64,000 nucleotides of DNA from Rhodopseudomonas sp. (GCF_013377015.1 NZ_JACABA010000001.1:765554-829553); one strand, 5' to 3'. Positions 35,122-44,887 are shown, counted from the first letter of the stretch. Program-made: numbers and translations. The notes: generated by a model from the letters alone, not told the origin.

Positions 35122-36879
35122 ATGGCATTCGGCCTCTTTCGAAAGCGGCAGCCCGAACCGGCCGCTTCGTCCATCCTGCCGGCTGCGGCGCCCGATCCGG
35201 TGATCGCCGAAACGCCGGCCGGCGACGGCGATTCGGCGCGCGAAATCCTCGAATTGCTGGAGCTCGAACTCGGATCGCTGATCCGCCAGCTCGAACGCGC
35301 CGCCGGTTCGGTGGCCGGCGGGGCGCAGTCCACCGCCGCCACCCTGCACACGATTCGCCAGCGCACCGACGCGCTGACCGGCCGCACCAGCGACGCGCAC
35401 TCGACCGCGACCACGTTTTCGCAGGCCGCCGACAAATTCACCCATTCGGCCGAAGGGATCGGCGCCCAGGTCCGGCAGGCCTCCCAGCTTGCCGACCAGG
35501 CCAGCGCCGCCGCCGACGAGGCCAGCGCCAATGTCGATCGTCTCCGGGAATCCTCCGCCGCGATCGGCAATGTGGTCAATCTGATCGCCAAGATCGCCAA
35601 GCAGACCACGCTGCTGGCGCTGAACTCGACGATCGAGGCGGCGCGCGCCGGCGCCGCCGGGCGTGGCTTCGCGGTGGTCGCCACCGAGGTCAAGGCTCTG
35701 GCGGTGCAGACCCAGGAAGCCACCCAGGAGATCGGCCAGAAGATCGACGCGCTGCAAAGGGACGCCGCGAGTTCGGTCGAGGCGGTGCACCGGATCACGC
35801 AGGCGATCGCGGCGATCCGCCCGGTGTTCGACAACGTCAACGGCGCAGTCGCCGAGCAGAACAGCACGACCCGCGAGATCTCCAGCAACGCCGCCTCGGC
35901 GTCGCATTTCATCGTCTCGGTCGGCGACAGCGCCGCCGAGATCGACAGCGCCGCCCGCGAGGCCGAGCAGCACGGCGAGGCCGTCGCCAAGGCCGGCCAG
36001 AACGTGACGATGTTCGCGACCAAGCTGCGCTCGCGCACCGCGGTGCTGCTGCGGCAGGGCGACCGCGAGGAAAGTCGCAAGCGCGAAAAGCTGCCTTGCC
36101 ATCTCAGCGTCGAGCTCGACGCCAACGGCCGCGCCATCACCGCGCCGGTCTACGAAATCTCGCTGCAAGGCGTGCTGATTTCCGGCCCCGGCGCCGCGGC
36201 GCTTCCGCTGAATCAGACCCTGGCGGCGACGCTGCAGGGCATCGGCGCCTGCAAGATCCGAATCGATCAGCAGACCAAGGCCGGCGCGCAGGCGCGGTTC
36301 GTGGCGCCGGACGCCACGCTGCAGGAGCGGATCGAGGACGCGCTGTGGGCGATCCACGACGAGAACACCGAATTCGTCGCCCGCGCGATGGAAGCCGGAG
36401 TGACCTTGAACCGGATCTTCGAGGACGGCATCGCCTCCGGCGCGATCACGATGGAGGAGATGTTCGATGACAACTATGTCGAGATCGACGGCTCCAATCC
36501 GCTGCAGCACCGCACCAGGATTCTGAACTGGGCGGATCGCGCGCTGCCGGCGTTCCAGGATGCGTTCCTGGCCAAGGACCCGCGAATGGTGTTCTGCGCC
36601 ATGATCGACCGCAACGGCTATCTACCGGTCCACAACAGCGTCTATTCGAAGCCGCAGCGGCCGGGCGACGTCGCCTGGAACACCGCCAATAGCCGCAACC
36701 GCCGGATCTTCAACGATCCCGCCGGGCTCGCCGCCGGCCGCAATACCCGCAGCTACCTGATCCAGAGCTACGCCCGCGACATGGGCAACGGCAACACCGT
36801 GATGATGCGCGAGATCGACGTGCCGGTGAAGGTCCGCGCCCGGCACTGGGGCGGATTCCGCACGGCCTACAAGCTGTAA
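35122..36879 (+). CDS. Soluble chemoreceptor with PilZ domain and C-terminal sensory-like domain
   Basis: 585 residues with no transmembrane segment. Residues about 35-300 form the receptor coiled coil and signalling tip ([20 protein letters not shown] then RGFAVVATEVKAL). About 305-405 is a PilZ domain with the RxxxR-type start (REESRKREKLPCHLSVELD) and a YEISLQGVLIS strand, so cyclic di-GMP binding is likely. About 410-585 resembles the C-terminal domain of cytosolic receptors (CAMIDRNGYLPVHNSVYSKP, NRRIFNDPAGLAAGRNTRSY), ending MREIDVPVKVRARHWGGFRTA. That last tail recurs as decayed copies downstream. It is the first of four receptors in a row. Confidence 0.9.
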   Translation: MAFGLFRKRQPEPAASSILPAAAPDPVIAETPAGDGDSAREILELLELELGSLIRQLERAAGSVAGGAQSTAATLHTIRQRTDALTGRTSDAHSTATTFSQAADKFTHSAEGIGAQVRQASQLADQASAAADEASANVDRLRESSAAIGNVVNLIAKIAKQTTLLALNSTIEAARAGAAGRGFAVVATEVKALAVQTQEATQEIGQKIDALQRDAASSVEAVHRITQAIAAIRPVFDNVNGAVAEQNSTTREISSNAASASHFIVSVGDSAAEIDSAAREAEQHGEAVAKAGQNVTMFATKLRSRTAVLLRQGDREESRKREKLPCHLSVELDANGRAITAPVYEISLQGVLISGPGAAALPLNQTLAATLQGIGACKIRIDQQTKAGAQARFVAPDATLQERIEDALWAIHDENTEFVARAMEAGVTLNRIFEDGIASGAITMEEMFDDNYVEIDGSNPLQHRTRILNWADRALPAFQDAFLAKDPRMVFCAMIDRNGYLPVHNSVYSKPQRPGDVAWNTANSRNRRIFNDPAGLAAGRNTRSYLIQSYARDMGNGNTVMMREIDVPVKVRARHWGGFRTAYKL

Positions 36880-37132
36880 CAGCTACCGATCGCGAACCGC
36901 CGTCGTTCCCCGCCGGCGGCCGACCCGCGTGGCCTCCGGCGGTGACATTCGACGGAACCGATCCCGCCGCCACGCAATTACTACTATGATACCAGCATCT
37001 TCGGAGCCGTCCTGGTATTTGTACTGATGCCGAAATTAACCGAACGCGAAAGCCGCCAGCGGTATCACCGATAGGGAATTTCGGTGGCATGGGGCGAGGC
37101 CGGTCGGCCGCCCGCATCGATGGGGAGAACAA

Positions 37133-38824
37133 ATGGCGTCTACCTTCAGAATGACGATCGCCCTCAGGATCTATGCGCTGATCGGCCTCGGATTCCTCGG
37201 ATTGCTGGGGATCACATTTCTCGACTCGCGCGAACTGACATCGAGCCTGAAGCAGCAGAAGCAGATCGAACTGCAGCATCTTGCCGAACTGGCGCTCGGC
37301 ATCGTCAAGGAGGAGTACGCGACCGTGCAGAGTGGCGGCGTTGCGGTCGCCGACGCGCAAGCGCGGGCGCAGGCCAGGGTCGCGAAGCTGCGCTACGGCA
37401 ACAACGATTACTTCGTCATCCAGGACATGCTGCCGCGCGTGCTGATGCACCCGACGACGCCGCAGCTTGTCGGCAAGGACATGTCGGACACCAAGGATCC
37501 GACCGGCAAGCGGTTCTCGGTCGAGATGACCGACATGGTGAAGCAGAAAGGCAGCGGGTTCGTCGACTATGTCTGGCCGCGGCCGGGATCCGACAAGCCG
37601 CAGCCGAAGCTGTCCTATGTGGTCGGCTTCGCGCCGTGGGGCTGGAGCATCCTGACCGGCGTCTATATCGACGACCTCGACGTCCAGGCCTGGGCCTCGA
37701 CCCAGCGCTCGCTGATCGTAGCCGGGCTGGTGCTGCTGCTGACGCTGGGGGTGTCGGTGTTCGTCGCTCGGCGCATCACCAAGCCGCTCCACAACATCAC
37801 GATCGCGATGAAGGGTCTCGCCGACGGCAGGCTCGACGTCGAGGTGCCCGGGATCGGCCGCGGCGACGAAGTCGGCGAGATGGCCGCGACCGTCGAAGTA
37901 TTCAAGAGCAACGCGGTCGCCCGGCAGCGGCTTGAAGCCGAGCAAAAGGACAACGAAGCCCGCTCCGCGGTTCGGCGCAAGGCGGACACCAACAAGCTGG
38001 CCGACGATTTCGAAAGCGCGGTCGGCGAGATCGTCGACACCGTGTCGTCGGCCTCCACCGAACTCGAGGCATCCGCTTCCACCCTCACCTCGACCGCCGA
38101 GCGGTCGCAGGAACTTGCCATCATGGTGGCCGCAGCTTCCGAAGAAGCCTCCACCAATGTGCAGTCGGTGGCCTCCGCGACCGAGGAGATGAGCTCGTCG
38201 GTCAACGAGATCAGCCGACAGGTGCAGGAATCGGCGCGGATCGCCAACGAGGCTGTGCATCAGGCCAGAACCACCAATGATCGCGTGGGCGAATTGGCGA
38301 AGGCGGCGAGCCGGATCGGCGCCGTCGTCGAACTGATCAACACCATCGCCGGACAAACCAATTTGCTGGCGCTGAACGCCACCATCGAGGCGGCGCGCGC
38401 CGGCGAGGCCGGCCGTGGCTTCGCGGTGGTCGCCTCCGAGGTCAAGACGCTCGCCGAGCAGACCGCGAAAGCCACCGGTGAGATCGGCCAGCAGATCACC
38501 GGGATCCAGACCGCCACCCAGGACTCGGTGAACGCGATCAAGGAGATCAGCGACACCATCGGGCGGATGTCGGAGATCGCTTCGACCATCGCCTCGGCGG
38601 TGGAGGAACAGGGCGCCGCGACCCAGGAAATCTCCCGCAACGTGCAGCAGGCGGCGCAGGGCACGACGCAGGTCAGCACCAACATCGCCGACGTGAAGCG
38701 CGGCGCCACCGAGACCGGATTGGCGTCCTCGCAGGTGCTCTCCGCGGCCAAATCGCTGTCGGGCGACAGCAACCGTCTGAAGCTCGAAGTCGGCAAGTTC
38801 CTGCAGACGGTGCGCGCGGCCTGA
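37133..38824 (+). CDS. Chemoreceptor with sCache-type periplasmic domain (array copy 1)
   Basis: 563 residues. Transmembrane helix 1 (about 8-30) and helix 2 (about 195-215, [20 protein letters not shown]) bracket a single-Cache domain (YGNNDYFVIQDM, DPTGKRFSVEM, GFAPWGWSILTGVYIDDLD). HAMP follows, then a signalling domain with tip sequence [20 protein letters not shown]. The ATG has GGGGAG 6 nt upstream. The copy at 39215 has the same length and near-identical HAMP and signalling parts, but a diverged Cache domain. No NWETF-type CheR-docking tail is present; it ends in LQTVRAA. Confidence 0.95.
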   Translation: MASTFRMTIALRIYALIGLGFLGLLGITFLDSRELTSSLKQQKQIELQHLAELALGIVKEEYATVQSGGVAVADAQARAQARVAKLRYGNNDYFVIQDMLPRVLMHPTTPQLVGKDMSDTKDPTGKRFSVEMTDMVKQKGSGFVDYVWPRPGSDKPQPKLSYVVGFAPWGWSILTGVYIDDLDVQAWASTQRSLIVAGLVLLLTLGVSVFVARRITKPLHNITIAMKGLADGRLDVEVPGIGRGDEVGEMAATVEVFKSNAVARQRLEAEQKDNEARSAVRRKADTNKLADDFESAVGEIVDTVSSASTELEASASTLTSTAERSQELAIMVAAASEEASTNVQSVASATEEMSSSVNEISRQVQESARIANEAVHQARTTNDRVGELAKAASRIGAVVELINTIAGQTNLLALNATIEAARAGEAGRGFAVVASEVKTLAEQTAKATGEIGQQITGIQTATQDSVNAIKEISDTIGRMSEIASTIASAVEEQGAATQEISRNVQQAAQGTTQVSTNIADVKRGATETGLASSQVLSAAKSLSGDSNRLKLEVGKFLQTVRAA

Positions 38825-38829
38825 GCCGC

Positions 38830-38946
38830 AATGAGACGGCGCGGCTCGCCGCCGACGGTGACACCGCGACGATGCGCGAGATCGACGCACCGATGCCGGT
38901 TCGCGGCCGGCACTCGGCCGGCTTCCGCACGATGTACAAGCCGTAG
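38830..38946 (+). pseudogene. Decayed copy of the PilZ-receptor C-terminal tail
   Basis: The plus-strand frame ending in the TAG at 38944-38946 translates to a peptide with TATMREIDAPMPVRGRHSAG then FRTMYKP-stop. It aligns without gaps to the last residues of the PilZ receptor (TVMMREIDVPVKVRARHWGG then FRTAYKL-stop), about two thirds identical over 29 positions. There is no start codon or ribosome-binding site, and the frame differs from that of the receptor before it. It is a fossil of the tail, left when a unit made of tail, promoter and receptor was tandemly duplicated. Confidence 0.8.
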
Positions 38947-39214
38947 CGGCCGCCGGCACACGATCCTCACATCCCTCCCCGGCTGAACATTGAATGCGCG
39001 TGGCCCTGAACCGGCGGCGGTGCCGGCGGAACTGATCACGCCGGTCGGCCGCAACACCTTTCCTATTTGATACCCGCGACTTCGCAGCCGTCCTGGTATT
39101 TGTACGGTGATCGAAATTAACCGGACGCGAAAGCCGCGACGCCTATCACGGATACCGGAATTCGATGGCATGAGACGAGGCCGGTCGGTCGCGGGCATCG
39201 ATGCGGAGAACGAA

Positions 39215-40906
39215 ATGGCGTCTGCCTTCAGAATGACGATCGCCCTCAGGATCTATGCGCTGATTGGCCTCGGATTCCTCGGATTGCTGGGGATCACCTT
39301 CCTCGATTCGCGCGAACTGGCATCGAGCCTGAAGCAGCAGAAACAGATCGAACTGCAGCATCTTGTCGAACTGGCGCTTGGCATCGTCAAGGAAGAACAC
39401 GCTACCACCCAGCAAGCCGGAATTCCGGACGCTGACGCGCAGAAGCGCGCCCAGGCGCGGGTTGCAGCTCTGCGCTATGGCGGCAAGGACTACTTCTTCA
39501 TCCAGGACATGCAGGGCATGATGCTGATGCATCCGATTGCCCAAAAACTCATCGGCACCGATGTGAGGGGTACCAAAGATCCGAATGGACGACTGATTAC
39601 CGTCGAGATGATCGATCTCGTGAAGCGGGACGGAAGTGGGTTTCTCGACTATATGTGGCCGAAGCCGGGCTCGGAAAAACCGCAGCCGAAGCTGTCCTAT
39701 GTCACGGGCTTCGCGCCGTGGGGCTGGTTGATCGCGACCGGCATTTATATCGACGACCTCGACGTCCAGGCATGGGCCTCGACCCAGCGCTCGCTGATCG
39801 TAGCCGGGCTGGTGCTGCTGCTCACGCTCGCGGTGTCGATATTCGTCGCCCGACGCATCACCAAGCCGCTCAATAGCATCACGGTCGCGATGAAGAGTCT
39901 CGCCGACGGCAGGCTCGACGTCGAGGTGCCCGGGATCGGCCGCAGCGACGAGATCGGCGAGATGGCCGTCACCGTCGAGGTGTTCAAGAGCAATGCGGTC
40001 GCCCGCCAGCGGCTGGAGGCTGAGCAGACGCAATCGGAAGCGCGCGCCGCCACCCAGCGCAAGCTCGAAACCAAAAAACTCGCCGATGATTTCGAGAGCG
40101 CCGTCAGCGAGATCGTCGACACGGTGTCGTCGGCCTCGACCGAACTGGAGGCCTCCGCCTCGACGCTCAGCGCGTCCGCCGAGCGGTCGCAGGAACTCGC
40201 CACCATGGTGGCCACGGCGTCCGAAGAAGCCTCTACCAACGTGCAGTCGGTGGCCTCCGCGACCGAGGAGATGAGCTCGTCGGTCAACGAGATCAGTCGC
40301 CAGGTCCAGGAGTCCGCGCGGATCGCCAATGACGCGGTGGACCAGGCCAGAAACACCAATGACCGGGTCGGCGAGCTGGCGAAGGCGGCGAGCCGGATCG
40401 GCGCCGTTGTCGAACTGATCAACACCATCGCCGGACAAACCAACCTGCTGGCATTGAACGCCACCATCGAGGCGGCGCGCGCCGGCGAGGCCGGCCGCGG
40501 CTTTGCCGTGGTCGCCTCCGAAGTGAAGGCCTTGGCCGAGCAGACCGCGAAGGCGACCGGCGAGATCGGCCAGCAAATCACCGGCATCCAGGCCGCCACC
40601 CAGGACTCGGTGAACGCGATCAAGGAGATCAGCGACACCATCGGCCGGATGTCGGAGATCGCTTCGACCATCGCCTCGGCGGTGGAAGAACAGGGCGCCG
40701 CGACCCAGGAGATCTCCCGCAACGTGCAGCAGGCGGCGCAGGGCACGACGCAGGTCAGCACCAACATCGCCGACGTGAAGCGCGGCGCTACCGAGACCGG
40801 ATTGGCCTCGTCGCAAGTGCTCTCCGCCGCGCAGTCGTTGTCGGGCGACAGCAACCGACTCAAGCTCGAGGTCGGAAAATTCCTCGAGACGGTACGCGCG
40901 GCCTGA
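39215..40906 (+). CDS. Chemoreceptor with sCache-type periplasmic domain (array copy 2)
   Basis: 563 residues, same layout and length as the gene at 37133. The ATG at 39215 matches that of its twin ([20 protein letters not shown]) and has GGAG 7 nt upstream. The first transmembrane segment, HAMP and signalling domains are nearly identical to copy 1, whereas the Cache domain differs in the ligand-facing stretch ([20 protein letters not shown] against MLPRVLMHPTTPQLVGKDMS). Upstream DNA is also homologous to copy 1. It probably senses a related but different ligand. Confidence 0.95.
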   Translation: MASAFRMTIALRIYALIGLGFLGLLGITFLDSRELASSLKQQKQIELQHLVELALGIVKEEHATTQQAGIPDADAQKRAQARVAALRYGGKDYFFIQDMQGMMLMHPIAQKLIGTDVRGTKDPNGRLITVEMIDLVKRDGSGFLDYMWPKPGSEKPQPKLSYVTGFAPWGWLIATGIYIDDLDVQAWASTQRSLIVAGLVLLLTLAVSIFVARRITKPLNSITVAMKSLADGRLDVEVPGIGRSDEIGEMAVTVEVFKSNAVARQRLEAEQTQSEARAATQRKLETKKLADDFESAVSEIVDTVSSASTELEASASTLSASAERSQELATMVATASEEASTNVQSVASATEEMSSSVNEISRQVQESARIANDAVDQARNTNDRVGELAKAASRIGAVVELINTIAGQTNLLALNATIEAARAGEAGRGFAVVASEVKALAEQTAKATGEIGQQITGIQAATQDSVNAIKEISDTIGRMSEIASTIASAVEEQGAATQEISRNVQQAAQGTTQVSTNIADVKRGATETGLASSQVLSAAQSLSGDSNRLKLEVGKFLETVRAA

Positions 40907-40981
40907 GCCGCAGGGCAGCGGCGCGCAGCTCGCGCGCCGTCGCCGCCTTGGAGCAAATTCCGCACGGCGCATAATTTGTAG
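40907..40981 (+). pseudogene. Second decayed receptor tail, in frame after the stop codon
   Basis: Read in the frame of the preceding receptor, the 25 codons after its TGA end in PPWSKFRTAHNL-stop. This matches the PilZ receptor ending (RHWGGFRTAYKL-stop) at W, F, R, T, A and L, and the DNA shares ATTCCGCACGGC exactly. It is more eroded than the first fossil but lies in the same relative place, just before the next receptor's promoter. Confidence 0.62.
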
Positions 40982-41013
40982 CGACACCGCGGCGACGTCG
41001 TCGGATATTGTCG

Positions 41014-41023
41014 GTTACGTAAC
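41014..41023. promoter_or_regulatory. GTTACGTAAC palindrome upstream of the fourth receptor
   Basis: A perfect 10-bp palindrome in the AT-rich promoter region, about 140 bp before the start of the 584-residue receptor. This promoter differs from those of the other three receptors and lacks the GAAATTAACC motif. Confidence 0.3.
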
Positions 41024-41164
41024 GTTTACCTTTTCTAAGATTTTCACGCCTATAAAAATTAGGCGCAACAAGAAAGCCCCACACAGAATGGGGAATTCCG
41101 TAAGTCCTCGGACCAACGGATTTGGCCGCGCGCTCTGTCGCCCCTGGCCCCCTCCGAGGAACCC

Positions 41165-42919
41165 ATGTCCCAAATCGTCAACAACCTTCGCATCGGCACC
41201 AAGCTTGCGATCACCTCCGGTCTCAGCATCCTGCTGGTCGGCGTCATGATCTTTATGCAAATGACCGGCGGCGCGTCGGTGCGCCAGGGCTACGAGGCCG
41301 CGGTGCGGCAGCAGACGGTGGCGCAGCTCGCCGCCGAAGCGAAGGCCTCGGTGCGTGGCCTGCAACTCGGCAACCGCGACGTCATCCTGTCCACGTCGGC
41401 GGCCGACCTGCAAAAAGCGGCGGAGTATTTCGCCGCGCGCCAGACCGCTTTGCTCGGTTTCACCGATCAACTGTCGAGGCTCGCCAAGTCCCCGGAAAAT
41501 CTCGAGCGGATCGGCAAGCTGCCCGGGCTGGTGGCCGATTTCGCCAAGGGCAAGGATCAGATCGCGACGATCCGGGCCAAGACCATTGCTCTCGAAGCCA
41601 GGAATGAAGCCGGCGACATCGAAGCGCATGCCCAGATCGCCCAGCTCAATGCCGACATCGGCCGCCTCCGCAAGGATGTGATGCTGCCGCTGAGCAACGA
41701 GATGGAAGCAATGGCCAACAAGATCGAAGAGGTCGGCAAGGAGATCAGTCACAAGTCGGTCGATAGCGCGGCAGCGCTTTCGGCCTCGGTGGAATGGACC
41801 TCGCTGATGATCGGCGCGGTCACGGCGCTGTTGCTGATCGCGACCTGCATCTTCTCGGTGTTCGCGATCGCCCGCCCGATCCGCGCCCTGAGCAATTCGA
41901 TGCTCGAACTCGCCGAAGGCAATTTCGCCGTGGTGCTGCCGGGGCTCGGCCGCAAGGACGAGATCGGTGACGTCGCCGGCGCGGTGGAGAAATTCAAGGT
42001 CAAGGCGCAGGACAAGGCGACGCAGGAAGCGCAAGCCCAGCGCGAGCAGGAGACCCGCGCCGCCGCCCAGCGCAAAGTCGAGATGCACCAGCTCGCCACC
42101 GATTTCGAAAATGCGGTCGGCGAGATCATCGAGACCGTGTCGTCGGCCTCGACCGAGCTGGAAGCCTCCGCCAGCACCCTGACGGCGACCGCCGAGCGCT
42201 CGCAACACCTCGCCACTGCGGTCGCGGCGGCCTCGGAAGAAGCTTCCACCAACGTGCAGTCGGTGGCCTCCGCCACCGAAGAGATGAGTTCGTCGGTCAA
42301 CGAGATCAGCCGCCAGGTCCAGGAGTCCGCCCGGATCGCCAATGACGCGGTGGATCAGGCCAAGAAGACCAACGACCGCGTCGGCGAGTTGTCGCAGGCG
42401 GCAAGCCGGATCGGCGCCGTCGTCGAGCTGATCAACACCATCGCCGGGCAGACCAATTTGCTGGCGCTGAACGCCACCATCGAAGCGGCGCGCGCCGGCG
42501 AGGCCGGCCGCGGCTTCGCGGTGGTCGCCTCAGAAGTGAAGGCTTTGGCGGAACAGACCGCAAAAGCCACCGGCGAGATCGGGCTGCAGATCAACGGCAT
42601 CCAGGCCGCGACCCAGGAATCGGTCGGCGCGATCCGCGAGATCAGCGTCACCATCGGGCGGATGTCGGAGATTTCGTCGACCATCGCCTCGGCGGTCGAG
42701 GAGCAAGGCGCTGCCACGCAGGAGATCTCTCGCAACGTGCAGCAGGCCGCGCATGGCACCCAGCAGGTCTCGGCCAACATCTCCGACGTGCAGCGCGGCG
42801 CCGGCGAGACCGGCTCGGCGTCCTCGCAGGTGTTATCGGCCGCGCAGTCGCTGTCACGCGACAGCAACCGGCTGAAGGCCGAGGTCGGCAAATTCCTCAA
42901 CACCGTGCGCGCGGCTTAG
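41165..42919 (+). CDS. Chemoreceptor with four-helix-bundle-like periplasmic domain
   Basis: 584 residues. Transmembrane helices are near 14-34 and 212-235; the periplasmic part between is long and all-helical (TAR/4HB-like, [40 protein letters not shown]), unlike the Cache domains of its neighbours. HAMP follows ([20 protein letters not shown]). From about residue 325 the signalling domain is nearly identical to the two Cache receptors, down to the LNTVRAA ending. This suggests domain shuffling or gene conversion within the array. Confidence 0.94.
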   Translation: MSQIVNNLRIGTKLAITSGLSILLVGVMIFMQMTGGASVRQGYEAAVRQQTVAQLAAEAKASVRGLQLGNRDVILSTSAADLQKAAEYFAARQTALLGFTDQLSRLAKSPENLERIGKLPGLVADFAKGKDQIATIRAKTIALEARNEAGDIEAHAQIAQLNADIGRLRKDVMLPLSNEMEAMANKIEEVGKEISHKSVDSAAALSASVEWTSLMIGAVTALLLIATCIFSVFAIARPIRALSNSMLELAEGNFAVVLPGLGRKDEIGDVAGAVEKFKVKAQDKATQEAQAQREQETRAAAQRKVEMHQLATDFENAVGEIIETVSSASTELEASASTLTATAERSQHLATAVAAASEEASTNVQSVASATEEMSSSVNEISRQVQESARIANDAVDQAKKTNDRVGELSQAASRIGAVVELINTIAGQTNLLALNATIEAARAGEAGRGFAVVASEVKALAEQTAKATGEIGLQINGIQAATQESVGAIREISVTIGRMSEISSTIASAVEEQGAATQEISRNVQQAAHGTQQVSANISDVQRGAGETGSASSQVLSAAQSLSRDSNRLKAEVGKFLNTVRAA

Positions 42920-42935
42920 GCCGGCGACAGGCGGC

Positions 42936-42963
42936 GTCGTCGGTCTCGACCGCGACGCCGCTC
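42936..42963. repeat. 28-bp exact duplicate of a ymdB segment
   Basis: The 28 bases here (gtcgtcggtctcgaccgc... to ...cgacgccgctc) recur exactly at 46340-46367, in the same orientation, inside the ymdB coding sequence. The 3.4 kb between the copies holds the ATP-grasp gene, ppk2 and a small gene. Confidence 0.8.
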
Positions 42964-43509
42964 GAGATCACGATGCCGGGCTGCGTATTTGTACCAGCCG
43001 CGCGGGCATCCGCCGTGTCGAATTCCCGCTCACAAATCGCCAGCTAGCATCGCCATGCGACGAATACTAAAAGTATTGCCATAAGTGAGTCGTGCGGCCC
43101 GACGAACACTTCGCCACCCGAAACCGCAACTTCGAGGTCGGCATTGCCGGATGCGACCGTCCTGGGGCCGATCCGTAATCCATAAGCGCTTGTAGTGGAT
43201 AAAGATTTCGGGGTCGCTCGCCGCTCACGCTGCTGGCGCCCCAAAATAATGGCGTCGTCGCACCCGACCACGTCAGCCCAACCAAAGATCAATCGGGTCG
43301 CCCTGCTCTGAATGCCGCCCCGGCACCGCCACCTCACACGGACGGCGGCCGGCTGGAATGAATTCGTTAACCAAATTTGTTTAGGTTTTGGCAACCAACG
43401 GATCGCCGCGATAACCGGCGCCGCACTGCGGGCGATCAGATTCGCCCCGCGCAGCCGGCCCGCCATGCCGTCCGGATCGGGTTTTTCGACCGAGCTCTGG
43501 AGCTGTCCC
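42964..43509. other. Long non-coding stretch upstream of the ATP-grasp gene
   Basis: No gene with a supported start is seen on either strand across this 550-bp gap. It contains a perfect AATACT-AAA-AGTATT inverted repeat at 43063-43077 and a TTAACCAAA run near 43367. A GTATTTGTAC at 42985-42994 echoes the receptor promoters. It is AT-rich relative to the window and may mark an old junction. Confidence 0.45.
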
Positions 43510-44757
43510 TTGCCAACAGAATTACGAAAGCGAATCGACATCACCCAGCAGCCGATCGAGCGGATCGGCTTCGCCGCCATCACCCGGATGGCCTATGACG
43601 GCGTCAGCCTGCTGCCGCTGTGGCAGGAGCTAATGGCCAAGGTGGACGCCGGAATCGGCACCGCCGGCGACGGGCTCGATCTGGCGCTGGTCACCCAGTT
43701 GCTCGGCGAAAAGCCGGCCGGGCGCGCCATCCAGTCGGAAGTGCTGGCGGTTCACCAGCTGTTTCGGTCGGCCAGCGACGACGCGCCGCGGCTGCGGGTG
43801 CTGGCGCTCGCCGCCGACGCCGAGATGGGCGGCAACACTCCGATCGAATTCCTGGTGGAGCAGTCCGGCATCGAGCTGACGACGCTCTATGTCGTGCCCG
43901 GGATCGCCTTGCCCGAACCGTTGCCGGCGCACGATATCGCCATCGTGATCGCCTCGAATGCCGAAGAATGCCGCGGGGCGCTGGCGGAAATCGAGCGGCT
44001 GGCGCCGACCTGGCCGCAGCCGCTGCTGAACGCGCCGGCGCTGATCCGCAATCTCGACCGCGACAACGCGCATCTTCTGCTCGGCGAGATCGAGGGCCTG
44101 ACCGTTCCCGCGCGGATCGCGCTGCGCCGCACCGACCTCGGCGCGGTGGCGCGGGGCGCGACCGCGCTCGCCGACATCGCCGATGGCCTGAGCTTTCCGG
44201 TAATCGCGCGGCCAGTCGGCTCGCGTGCCGGCGACGGCCTCGTCAAACTCTCCGATCGCGAGGCGCTGGCGCGCTATCTCGACGACCGCGCCGACGATCA
44301 TTTCGTGCTGCAGCGCTTTATCGACACTGCCAGCGACGACGGCCAGTTCCGCAAGTACCGGATCGTCGTCATCGACGGCCAGCCCTATGCCTGCCACATG
44401 GCGGTCGCCGCGCAGTGGAACGCCTGGTACGTCACCGCCGGCATGGCGCAGAGCGCCGGCAAGCAGCTCGAAGAGACGGCGTTCTTCCACACCTTCGAGT
44501 TCGGCTTCGCGCTGCGTCACCGCCGCGCGCTGGCCGGGCTGATCGCGCGCGTCGGCCTCGATTACTTCACCATCGACTGCGCCCAGGACCACAATGGCGA
44601 CCTGGTGGTGTTCGAGATCGGCAACACCGCGGTGGTACACAACATGGAAAGCCCCGAGCAGTTTTCCTACAAGCCGCAGCAGATGTGCAAATTGTTCGAC
44701 GCCTTCGCGGCGATGCTGCTGTACCATTCGCGGCAGGCGATCCGCAGCGCGGCGTAA
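43510..44757 (+). CDS. ATP-grasp domain protein, RimK-like
   Basis: About 415 residues from the TTG at 43510, chosen because TCTGGAG lies 7 nt upstream; ATG at 43465 and an earlier start at 43312 are alternatives whose extra residues look non-coding. The N-terminal third resembles a helical scaffold (MAYDGVSLLPLWQELM). The C-terminal half is an ATP-grasp fold with FPVIARPVGSRAGDGLVKL, a VLQRFIDTASDDGQFRKYRI strand and the metal-site DLVVFEIGNTAVVHNME. It probably ligates a carboxylate to an amine or thiol; the substrates are unknown. A terminator overlaps the stop. Confidence 0.75.
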   Translation: MPTELRKRIDITQQPIERIGFAAITRMAYDGVSLLPLWQELMAKVDAGIGTAGDGLDLALVTQLLGEKPAGRAIQSEVLAVHQLFRSASDDAPRLRVLALAADAEMGGNTPIEFLVEQSGIELTTLYVVPGIALPEPLPAHDIAIVIASNAEECRGALAEIERLAPTWPQPLLNAPALIRNLDRDNAHLLLGEIEGLTVPARIALRRTDLGAVARGATALADIADGLSFPVIARPVGSRAGDGLVKLSDREALARYLDDRADDHFVLQRFIDTASDDGQFRKYRIVVIDGQPYACHMAVAAQWNAWYVTAGMAQSAGKQLEETAFFHTFEFGFALRHRRALAGLIARVGLDYFTIDCAQDHNGDLVVFEIGNTAVVHNMESPEQFSYKPQQMCKLFDAFAAMLLYHSRQAIRSAA

Positions 44758-44773
44758 GCCGCGGGCGGTTTTT
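44748..44773 (+). terminator. Rho-independent terminator overlapping the ATP-grasp stop
   Basis: Stem CGCGGC/GCCGCG with a GTAA tetraloop; the stop codon TAA is inside the loop. GGCGG and then TTTTT follow. It isolates the ATP-grasp gene from ppk2. Confidence 0.75.
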
Positions 44774-44887
44774 GAGCGACGCAGGCAGCGGATCAGTAAG
44801 CGCGGGGGCGCGGCGACGGCGCCTGTCACACGCCTGACAAACATGGCGGGCCATTTTCCGGAACAGTAGTCACCTCTGGAGCCCTCC

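Noticed and set aside
36710-38959. Minus-strand frame of 749 codons over the receptor array
   Set aside because: It is antisense to the receptor genes and to one fossil tail; similar mirror frames occur opposite the other receptors because their codon use is alike.
42985-42994. GTATTTGTAC as a third receptor-type promoter or a third fossil unit
   Set aside because: Only ten bases match, no flanking similarity to the other receptor promoters is seen, and no receptor follows.
43044-43583. Minus-strand frame of 179 codons in the gap before the ATP-grasp gene
   Set aside because: It overlaps the ATP-grasp coding start, lacks a ribosome-binding site, and the sequence resembles no family.
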